Shown here one piece after another: positions 8,101 to 20,100 of a stretch of DNA of 64,000 nt; positions within the stretch are counted from its first letter, which is position 1; each line of letters begins with the position of its first letter. The stretch is taken from positions 40,626,672 to 40,690,671 of the forward strand of contig OX031063.1 of the NCBI GenBank assembly GCA_943736015.1, in the 5' to 3' direction. The translations under genes were made by a program, and so were the position numbers. The stretch is from Tridacna crocea. Lineage: Eukaryota; Mollusca; Bivalvia; Cardiida; Cardiidae. The notes under the pieces were generated by a model. The model was not told the origin of the DNA. It searched no databases and saw only the letters and a list, made by a program, of their open reading frames with translations.

Positions 8101-11100
8101 GTATTAATTTTGTATTGCTAACTCCTTCGACAGTTTTCCTTCAATTGTATTGACACTTTGCACATATACTGGTCATATATTGAAGATTTGCAAGAGGCAA
8201 TTTTCAAGTGACAAATCTACCTGGTTGAGGAATTATCTGCCCTTGAACTTGTCACTTTTTTCTGTCAAAGCGGTGGAGGGGGTATTAAGTCACATTTAGT
8301 GACAGCTCTAGTTTGTTTTGCTTATTATTATTGAAAATGGTATGCCTTGAAAAAGGGGGAGAACAGGTTAAATTGTAGCACCAAAAATAGACATATATTG
8401 CATTTAACTCTTTCCCAAATGACAAAGCTTTAGGGCTAGACTGGTCCAAATTGAAAGCACATGCAGACGACAAAATAAACGCAGCTCAAGAATTGAAACT
8501 TGTTTCTATGAGGGTAGAAAACATTGTGGGAAAACTAGGAAATACTGTTTAGTGTTTACCAGCATTTGCTGTTTCTTACAGTGTTTTCAAAAGGCTTCTT
8601 CAGGGTTGTACAAACCAGGGACTTTTTAGTAAAGAGTTGATAGATTAAACCATTTTCAAAGAATGGGCCAACGTTGAATTCTTTGCAGTAGAACGTCTGA
8701 AGTCACCAGTTAACAGCATTTTCTCTTTTTCCAACAATGTTTTCTATACTATAGGCTTCTTTCTCAGGGTCGTTAAAAGTCAGGATTGTCTTTCCCAAAC
8801 AATTCAAAGAAGGCTTTTGAAAACACCGTTGGGGAAGGAGAAAATGCTTATAACCAGCATTTTTTCCTTTTCCGACAATGTTTTCTACCCTTCCGGAACA
8901 AATTTCAATTTTTTTACTCGCACAGATTTTTTCAGCTGCAAATCCATCAAGTTGGACCAGTGTAAAATTTTGTTCTTTGGTAAAGAGTTAACCCGTTACC
9001 ACATAGCAAAGTTTTAGACCTATCCAAATTGAAAGCATTTGCAGACAACAATTTCAAAGTGGCTCAAATGGTGCAATTTTGCTTTGATAGGGTAGAAAAC
9101 TTTGTGAGAAAAGGAGAAAATACTGGTTACCAACATTTTCTCCTTTTTTCACAATGTTTTCAAAAAGATTCTTCCTCGGGGGCTTTTAAAGTCGTCATTG
9201 TGTGGTAAAGGGTTAACCCAATACCACACAATCCCTACTTTTGACGCCCCCGAAAAAGAAGCCTTTTGAAAACACTGGGGGAAAAGGAGAAAATGCTGGT
9301 AACCAGCATTTTTTTCCTTTTCCCACAGTGTTTTCTACCCTTCCCAGAACAAATTTCAATTTTTCAGTCCACTTTATTTTGTCGTCTGCAAATGCTCTCA
9401 ATTTGGACCAGTCTAAAATTTTCTCCTGTTGTAAAGAGTTAATGTATCTCTATGATGCATGGTATCACGCTAGCCATCATATAGTCATGGATCCGTAAAA
9501 TCTATTTTGTATAATAACCAACTGAATTATAAGATAAACTGTACCTTTGACCTCTAGAAAATTTACCAGTAGAAAAAACTTTCGACCCAGGTCAGCCCGT
9601 GCAGACTGCGCATACTCCTGCCCTTGTTTTTCTGTCCTCATTTTTATGGTTTTTTGAATGTCAACTGTAGTTGTCTGTTCTTTCAGGAAGCGAACTGCAG
9701 CTAAACAACTCATCGAGGCCTATTATTTCCAACTGACAGATGGTTGCGGGGACAAGGCCTGTACAAATGATTGCTGTGCCTCATCCCCTGTGTTTTCAAT
9801 GAAAGACAAAGACAGAAATGCTTTAGCTCTACTTTCCATTCAGTTATTTAAGAACAAAGCAAAGCTTTGTGAAAATGGCCGTAGCAAAGTAGCCAAACTT
9901 CCTGGAGATGAAGATGTTTCCACCCTAAATGTTCCTTCAACGTCAAGAGGTGATAGAAGTCCTGAAACAGGACTTGTGAGACCTGTTTTACCTGGCCCAT
10001 CAACGTCAAAGTCTCCCGCTGTGTCACCCTCAGGTATTGCTCTAAAAAATATTTATACACTTTGTCAGACAATTATTCCTGGTCCTAAAGAAAAGATTTT
10101 GAAGACAACTAATACAGTGTTCTTAACTCATTACCAAACAACAATATTTTAGGCTTGTCCAAATTCGTAAGCATTTGCAGACAACAAAATGAAAATGACT
10201 GGAAATTTGAAATTTGTTTTGTGAAGGGTAGAAAGCATTGTGGGAAAAGGAGCAAAATGCTGGTTACCAGCATTTTGCTCCTTTTCCCACAATGTTTTCA
10301 AAAGGCTTCTTTCTCAGGGTCATCAAAAGTAGGGATTGTGTGATAATGGGTTAAACACTGGGATCTATATTTGAAAGTGTAGGAAGTATTCAGGGAGAAG
10401 GAAAAAATGTTGGTTGCTTCAGTTCTTTTCCCTCTATGTTTGCAAAAGCTTACTTCCATAGGATCTCAACATCCCTGACTGTTAGGTAAAATGTTATTTC
10501 TAAACAACCTGTACTATTTCCAAAAACAATTTTGTGAAAAAAGAGATAACAGGGCAACTGGCTATTTGCCAAAGATCAGTAGGTTTGGTCCATACTCTAT
10601 CGAAAGTTATATTATGTAGACGTTTTCAAAAACTTCTTCTTCATTACTTGTTCAAATAAGTGTTGAATACCATTCATTAAAACAATCAATTCCGAGATTT
10701 TAAGACCCTGATAAAGAAAGATCATGAAAACATTATCTTTTTCCTAGGGCTGGTGAACCCTTTACCACACAATCCTAACTTTTAACAACCCTGAAAATGA
10801 AGGCTTTTGAAAACATTGTGAGAAAGGGAGAAAATGCTGAAAACCAGCATTTTTCCTATTCCCAAAATATTTTCTACCTTAGTATCAGAGAGCTTAATTC
10901 TATATGTACCAGTTTTGAATTTGTCTTCTGATGATGTTATGAATTTGAAGTCGTCGTAAATTTGTTTTCTCGGAAAGGGTTAATTTGTTGTCTGCAAATG
11001 CTTTCAACATTGATAAGTCTAAAATTTTGTTGTTTGGTAAAAAGTTAAGACTAGGAATTGTGTGATATAGGGTTGAATTTGTTGTTCTTTGTGGAATTTG

Positions 11101-14100
11101 TAGCAATTTTTTGGTAGCTTTTCACCCTTAACCTACTAAATAAGTTAACTCTTAACCACATAGTCCCGACTTTTAACGACCCAGAGAAATAACCCTATAG
11201 AAAACATTGTGGGAAAAGGAGAAAATGCTGATAACCAGCATTTTCTCCTTTTTCTCACAATATTTTCCACCCTATCAATATCAGTCAGAAATCATCATAT
11301 TACCCAGGTTTAATTTGTTACCTGCAGATGCTTTGAATTTGGTCCGGTCCAAAAATTTGTCCTTAAGTAAAGAGTTAACAGCAACATTTAAGCATTTAAG
11401 CTGAAAGTAAAAACCTGAATGTTTTTTCAAAATGAATATCTCCTTAAAAGCATTTTCTCTGCAGTCTGACTCAATCTACATTGTCTGCAAAAGGTCCTGA
11501 AGTTGAGTTTCAGGGTTTAACCCATTACCACACAATCCCTACTTTTGACGACCCTGAGAAGGAAGCCGTTAGAAAACATTGTGGGAAAAGGAGAAAATGC
11601 TGGTAACCAGCCTTTTCTCCTTTTTCCACAATATTTTCTACCCTATCACAAAAAACACATTTCAAGTTTTCAGTCACTTTTATCTTGTCGTCTACAAATG
11701 CTTTCAAGTTGGACAAACCTATAATATTGTCATTTGGAAATGAGTTAAACCCTCTGCAGTGATTGGTATTGCATTCTAAGGATCTGGTAGTTTCAGTTTT
11801 GATGGACATCCTTTGTCAGGATTGTAGACTGATTGTAGACTTTTTAAACTGTTAATTGTGGTTAAGGTAATGCACTTCTGGTGAAAATTCTAATTGGTTG
11901 ATAAATAAGGATAGATAAAGATTTATGCAGAAATAATATTTTTGCACATTTCTCACTCCGTAACGGATCAGAAATTCCGTTTATGTCTATATTGAAATTA
12001 TTTTTTGATACTTTTGTTAGTTTTGCAGAAGACAAAATAAACATGACTCAGGCCTTGAATTTTGTATTTAAGATAGTTCAATTATGGTTAAAAAGGGCAT
12101 TTAAACTCTTAGAGAAAAAATAAAAAAAGATTCATGTTTATGTGCTTGTTCAAAAAATTTTAAAACTGCTTTTGAAACAGTATTTTTGTTTAAAAAATTT
12201 TTTTTGCTCTTCTTGCCCCAGAATGCTTTCAAAAGCTGTGTTGTGCTTGAGTATAGAAAGTATACAGCCATGGGTTCATTGATTATTTCAGGTCAGGAAT
12301 TGAGCTTTTTATGTGAGGAAAACCTAAATGAAATTATAGAAGTGTGTAGAGCTACAGAAAATTGGTCCTCCCTTATAAAGGCCATTGGGTCAGTATACAG
12401 TAATCCAGACTCTTTGATAAAGAGTTTTCAGGTGAAATGTGGTGACAAAGTGTCTGAAGAAAACCAACATAAGGAGGATGTAGACTCAGACAAAGATGTA
12501 GATGAAAACAAGGACATCACTGGTCAAAGAAAAGAAGCTGTAAATGAGGTATCGAAAGGAGATATTGGTTTAGATTTACCATCGCTGGCACGATGTTACA
12601 GCTTACTAATGGACATCCCAGATCATCCTTTTCAAGGTGCTCTGATCAATGCTCTGTTGTCGTTATCAAAAAGCGTAGATGTAGACTTAAAGTACCGCAA
12701 TCGAGCAGAAAATGAGCCTAGTTACCTGAACTTGTTTCCAATAATAATGGAAATACCTCTCTTGCACAGTCCAGAATTCATAGAGTCAGCTTTTCCAGAG
12801 TTTTGTAAAGCCATGGGAAAACTACCGCTGATGTCACAAGCCAAACTTGCAAAATATTGGGCAATGTATCCACAAGACAAACTGAAAGATATAGTAGTTG
12901 CCATTCAACAGTTAATAACAGTGAAATTAATTGATGGAGAAGCAAGGTGGGGTAGGAGCTTTTCCTTAAATGATGAAGAACATATAACAGGACCTATCAA
13001 AGTGCTAAAAATTTTGTATTATGCAAGCTTGTATGGGGGAGACCATGACCCAAAATCGTTGCTGGATGAGGAGAAAGAAATGATGGATTCAGATAATCAC
13101 TTACAGCAAGAGTTATTAGGTGCTAGTGCTATGGGACATGAGTCGAAGGAGCCAAGACAAGCCAAAGATGATCCCCTAGCCAAGGAGCTAGATGTCTCAC
13201 ATATAGACTGTAGACATCCTCTTGTACCATTTGAGGACTTTGTCAATGAAACTCTAAATGAATATATAAATGTGGAGGTGGATTACAAGAACAAACTAGA
13301 AAGTGAAGACAATCAGTCAAAGTTTTCATTTGCCAATTACAGCTTTGTGCTCACCACAGCTTCGAAACAGATGAGTCTGTACATGGATAATCGCATACAA
13401 ATGTACAAGGAGCGGAGATCGTCTATTATTCAAACTATCATGCATGGCATGCCCCCAATGCCATTTCTACGAATAAGAGTCTCAAGGGATAGACTCATTG
13501 ATGATGCATTGGTAGCTGTAAGTATTGCAAAATTCAGGATGTTTTATTTGTTTTTAGGAGGGGAGGGGTCTCCGTAATACTAAATTCTTACTTCATATAG
13601 ACATAATATTTTAATGTACAAATAAAACCAACATCCTTTTTGCCAACCCCTTGGCAAGTTTCCAGATGACTTTATACAAAGGATACCTATTAATCTTTTT
13701 TTTAGATTGTTGAAGCTGGTCCAGCCTAATGTATGAATAGAGTTTGATTAAATTTGGTTTTTTTTTGGATAAATTGCTAAGGTTTCAAAGTATTTTAAAA
13801 AGTGAGAGACATTAAATAGTTATTTATGTATTTATTTAACTTTATACATGTATAACTTTTTCTTTTGACATGTAGTCTTTAACTCTTTACTACACAATCC
13901 CGACTTAATGATCATGGGAAAAAAGCCTTTTGAAAACATTGTAGGAAAAGGAGAAAATGTTGGTAACCAGCATCTTCTCCTTTTCTCACAATGTTTTCTA
14001 CCCTTCCCAAGACAAATTTCAACTTTTGAGCTATAGTTAGGTTGTCGTCTGCAAATTTTTCAATTTGGATTAGTCTACAGTTTTGTCATTTATTAAAGAA

Positions 14101-17100
14101 CTAAGGTGCTCTTTTCATATACTGTATACCCAACACCTGAATTATCTTGAGCATTACTGGTGCTTTCATTATACATGTAAGTAACTTAAAAGGTGTATAT
14201 TCAAATAATCATGTATGAGCTTAAGTCTATCTCAAGCAATAAAACTGTAGACTCTTTCAATTGAACAGATTTTCAGATAACAAGTAAAGATCTGCCTCAG
14301 ATGATTAGATTAGCTATTGCAGTGGTAGAAAAGATTATGTAATAGGGACACAATGCATAATTATGTCTAATATTTTCTCCTTTTTCCTTAGTATAATATT
14401 GAAAAGTCTTCGACCTAGGTTTAAAAAAAATATATTGGTTGATTAAAAGATTAAGTTATGATTTAGGAAAAAGACAAACTTATCTCTTCATCAGTAATCT
14501 GTGTGGATTAATAAATGATAAATACACAATTGGACTTAGTTGGGTACTTGTTGTTATGAAATACATGTAAGAGGGTTGAATGAAGGGCAAGGAGGACGTA
14601 CATGTCGTTCTCGGAGACTTTACATCAGTTTTGTCTTGTTTAGTTTGTTCTCTCAGTTTTTCTTTACAATAGTGAAGATGTAGAACTGAATATCTCAATA
14701 TATAAAACCTGACACGAGGGGGCTTTTGAGATAAGATTTTATTAACCCATTACCACACAATCCCTACTTTTGACGCCCCTGAGAAAGAAGCCTTTAGAAA
14801 ACATTGTGGGAAAAGGAGAAAATGCTGGTAACCAGCATTTTCTCCTTTTCCCACAATGTTTTCTACCTTTCACAAATCAAATTTCAAATTTCCACTCACT
14901 TTTATTTTGTCATCTGCAAATGCTTTCGATTTGGACAAGCCTAAAATTTTGTCGTTTGGTAATGAGTTAAACGAATTCGGTAAATGTTATTAAGTGAGCC
15001 TTTGGTGAGCTTAATGACATTTTGCCTTGTCAGATTCTTTCTGTCACATAACGATATTTCACAAAATATAGATCAGATGATGCAAAAACAATCATTGATG
15101 CACCAGGGGTAATATCCATAAGACCCATTCACTTTCATGAAATACGTAAAAAATGACATAAAAAATGACGTCACACAAATATAATATCAAACGTGTACAA
15201 GATAAGAAAATTTGTTGTAGGTATACATATATTAATACATTGTAAACAAGGGAGGTTATGTGATAAAATATTGTATACACTTACTTTGTAATTTTCAGCT
15301 TGAAATGGTTGCTATGGAGAATCCTTCTGATCTAAGGAAACAGTTATTTGTAGAGTTTGATGGGGAACAGGGACTCGATGAAGGGGGTGTGTCCAAAGAA
15401 TTTTTCCAGCTGATCGTTGAGGAGATTTTTAATGTTGACTTTGGTAAGACTTTTGTCTTTAACCTTGTATCATCTTTTGTTCTACAGGCAAAGGAGAACT
15501 GCTGGTAACTATCATCATCCTCTTTTACTACTTTGCTTTGAAAAGTTCTTCTTTAACTCTTTACCACACAACAAAATTTTAAACTGGTCCAAATTGAAAG
15601 CATTTGCAGACAACAAAATAAATGTGACTGAAAAATTGAAATATGTTCTGGGAAGGGTAGAAAACACTGTGGGAAAAGGGGAAAATGCTGGTTACCAGCA
15701 TTTTCTCCTTTTCCCACAGTGTTTTCAAAAGGCTTCTTTTTCAGGGGCATCAAAAGTAGGGATTGTGTGGTAATGGGTTAACCCCTCTACCCAAAAATTT
15801 CTTTGTTTTATGACAGTAAGGAAGAGACCTATTGAAAAAATAGCGAGGAAAGGAGAAAATACAATTATATAACATGTCAAAGGATTAAATAGTAATGAAT
15901 GATAGGGAAATGACAATGGCGATCAGTCTATGTTCAGTATTATGATGCGCAAAAAATAACTTTATTTGGTTAAGACAAACAAACCAAATGGCGCCAAGAA
16001 AACACAACATATCCGCCGTACTGCAGCGCAGTCAGCTGAGTCACAAATAAAAAAAACCCCTGCTTTCGGTTTCAATTACCACTGAATAATGAGTTTTGCG
16101 TCTGGTCATTTGAAATAGCTTTTGAGAAATTTTTATTTTTAACTTACTAGGAATTTCAGCATCGTATTATGATAATTTTTTCCAGCCCAATATCTTAGCA
16201 TTTTCTCACAATGTCCTACAAGAACCCTCAGGCTCAAACAAAAGCATTGTAATTGTCTGGTAAAATATCACTTGGACCTCAGCACTGCACATTTTGTCAG
16301 CAACTTCTATTACCTGTTATTTTCGTAATGAGAACTTCATGCAGGGGTCCAGATAAGAGGGAGTGATGACATTCTAAATTCATTATTTCTCTTCCAAACC
16401 CTATGTAGTGGGTACTCATTAAAATCTTCTCGATGAGACAATTCTAATGAGTACCCACAACATAGGGTTTAGTTGAGAATAATTCAAATTTTCAATAATG
16501 AAATCAGAATCACTCCCTCCATCTGGAACTCTATTCATGCACTATTAATTATCACTAGAGATAAATCTTATCGCATGTTTTCTGTTTCAGGCATGTTCAC
16601 GTATAGCCAAGAAACTCAGCAATATTGGTTTAACCCGATGTCATTTGAGAACGATGCTCAATTCACTTTGATTGGGATTGTATTGGGTTTGGCCATTTAT
16701 AACAGCACTATCGTTGATATCCATTTTCCAGCTGTAGTCTACAGAAAACTGGTGGGCAAGAAGGGGACATTTGAGGATTTAGCTGATGTGGATCCAGTGC
16801 GTTTTGAATTTAATCATACCTTATACCATTCTGTTATATGAGCATAAATTTTTGCAAAGTGTATTCCATTTGTGTTGCTCCTTTGCTACCATTAACTCCA
16901 TACTATGCAATTATGTGTTTAAATAAAGCTGAAGAAGAGAAGGCTTTTTGAAATGTAATGGGAAAAGAAAGCAATGCTGATAACCAGCATTTTCTATTTC
17001 GTTTGCACAACCTTGTCCACTCTTACATTTACAAATTCCAACATTTAGTATATATTCTGTAAATGCTTTCAAAAGTCTAAAGTCTGTAGCCTGGTAAAGA

Positions 17101-20100
17101 GCTAAATAAAGGCTGTTTTTCATTGGCATTTACAAGTATTCCATTTTAAATTAAATAGAATGGTCATTAACCCTTTACCCCATAAGGCATTCCTTTGGCA
17201 TCTATAATTGACCATAAATAACAGCAAGGATGAAGCCATTTCTTAGGTGTAGATGACACCTTTTGATAGCATAGAAAACATTGTGACAAAAGGTGAAATT
17301 GCTTGTCACAAGCAATTTCACCTTTTGCCACAATGTTTTCCTAAGGCTCCTACAAGCAATGTGTAGAAATGAGTAATATGGAGTAAAGGGTTAAGAAGAC
17401 TGCAGAAGTGGACATTGAAGATGTAGATCACTGGGAAACAGCCACACACTTGAAGTGCAACACGCGAAAAGGTGCATTCGGACATTTGCGTAAAGTGTCG
17501 TCTCTAATCAGCGTGTGCAGTCCGCGCAGGCTAATCCGAAACGACACTTTCCGATTTTATGTGATTTTCTGTTTAACGCAAGTCTACTGTAGCACAAAAT
17601 CTACTGTAGTCGTAAAGTGCCGTCTTGGATTAGCCTGCGCGGACTGCGCAGGCTAATCCGAGACGACACTTTACGCAAATGTCCGAATGCACCTTTTCGC
17701 GTGTTGCACTCCACTTAAGTAGCACTCTGATACAGGGAAGGGGGGTTTAACTCTTTACCAAACAATCCCTGGTTTTTACGACCCAGAGGAAGAAGCCATC
17801 TGAAAACATTTTTGGAAAAGGAGAAAATGCTGGTAAACCAGCATTTTTTCCCTTTCCAACAATGTTTTCTCCTCTTCTAAAGTCAAGTTTCAATTTTTGA
17901 GTCACATTCATTTTGTCATCTGCAAAGGGTCTCAATTTAGACCAGTCTAAAATTTTGTCGTTTGGTAAAGAGTTAAGTATTTCTACGATGCAATATACCA
18001 ACCCATCATCACACGATTGTGGAACCGTAAAATTCATTTCAACTAACAATCCATCGAGTCATGAGGTTGAATGATCATCAGACTTGCAGAAAATTAACCA
18101 GTGCCAAAGAATTACAGCCTATGTCAGCCAGGGTTGACAGCGAAGTCTGACACTGTTCAATACTTTCTGCAGATTGATTAAGCCTCCCTTTTCGCTTAGC
18201 TCTGTGTCTAATTTCATCTTTTTTTTCTATCCAAACAGACTTTATCTAAAAGTTTAGGGGAGATGATGAAATACAATGAGGATGACTTTGAAGATATATT
18301 CATGCAGACATTCCAAATCAGTTATAAAGATGTCTTTGGGAGCACTATAACACATAACTTGAAAGAAAGTGGTGATTCCATACCAGTTACTAAACTCAAT
18401 AGAGAGGTCAGTGAAAAAGTGAAAAAAACTTGGTAAAAATTTTCAGTAACCCAATTCTATACAACCCCATTTTTGTATAATCCAAAAGAGGAAGAGTTGA
18501 AAGCATGGTAACCCTTTACCACACAATGATAACTTTTAACGTCGGTTGGAAAGAGGCCTTTTGAAAATATAGTTGGAAAAGGAGAAAATGCTGGTAACTG
18601 ATATATTTTGTACTCTATGAAAGACACATTTTTATATTTAAAGTGATATTTTTTTTGTCGTCTGCAAATACTTCCTATCTGAACAAGGCTAAAATTCTGT
18701 CATTAGGTAAAGGATTGAAAAGCAATGATATTCAAGTAACAATCACTGTATTTTTTTTTTACAGTGAATGTATTTTTCTCTTTCAAGCTGAAGTCTGCTG
18801 CATTTCTTTGTTGTGTGCAAATGTTTCAGTGCTTTCAAATTGGTATTTGTCTGAAATCCTGCAAAAGAAGCGATACTACAGATATCCATTTTGGCAAGAC
18901 ATTTGTTAAATTTTCTATGAGTGGGTTTAATCAATTGACCTAGAATGATAATGGTTTCATAATTGAAATATCAGTGTACAGTATTATGCTTTTTGAAAAT
19001 GACCTGCAAAGAGCATTTTCTCCTTGATAGGCAGACATATCTTGAAATTTTAATGTGTAAATCATTTATTGTTACAGGAGTTTGTCCACTTATATGCAGA
19101 CTTCATTTTGAATAAATCCATTGAGAAACAGTTCCGAGCCTTTCGACGAGGCTTCCAGATGGTGACCAGTGAAAGTCCCCTTAGATCACTATTTCTACCC
19201 CATGAAATCGAATTACTTATATGTGGAAGTGAGGTAAGATAGCTTACAATCGACCTATACCTTGCAAGTTGGAGACTTGTCCCTATTGAAAGAGTGTTTT
19301 CTACCCATTCAAGTAGACATCCTATCATTTGAACTACTTTTTGTTTGCTGTCTGCAAATACTCTCACTATGGACAGGTTTAACAATTTGTTGATCAGTGA
19401 AGGTTTAACCCTTTCCCAAATGACAAACTTTTGGACAAGACCAAATTGAAAGCATTTGCGGACGACAATTCAACTCTTGCTGAAAAGATGATTTCTGTCC
19501 ATGATAGGGTAGAAAAACATTGTGGGAAAAGGAGAAAATGCTGGTTACCAGCATTTTCTCCTTTTCCCACAGTGTTTTCAAAAGGCTACTAATCCAGACC
19601 CGTAAAAACCAGGGATTTTTTGGGAAAGGGTAAAGCACTTGCAGACGCCACATTAAATATGGCAGAAATTTGGGATTTTTCTTTAATAGGATAGAAAGAG
19701 GTAATTGCTGGTGAATAGTATTTTAATATTTTCCCACAATGTTTTTTAAAAAGAAAACCTGATGACTCAGGTGTATGAAAAAACATGGATGATAAATGAA
19801 ACATGGTTGAAATTATGGAATTTGTCTTGTCCTTGAATAGGTAGAGAACAGGGTTGGGTGTGGGGTGGGGCGGTTGCTTGTTACTAGCATTTTCTTGCAC
19901 AGTTTTCAAATGCTTGTTTTCTTTGGGCTGTTATAAGTTTGGGTTGTGTTGTAAAGTGTTGAGCTGACAGTGTGCAAATTTCCATACATCCTTTGGAAAC
20001 ACTTTGTTACCATGTTATCATGGGGAGGTTTCTCATGATCAGAATTCAAGCAAGTCTTTTTTCAGAATGTTTTCTCTGTTGAATTTGGACTTAGCACTGT

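Noticed and set aside
9658-10152. Single-exon reading of the AZUL region
   Set aside because: Acceptor TTCTTTCAG and donor GTATTG bound the homologous part; the extra codons run into intron and a MITE.
11525-11809. - strand frame over a TTAA MITE, and many similar frames over other copies
   Set aside because: These are translations of the same palindromic MITE in various frames; no selection for protein is evident.
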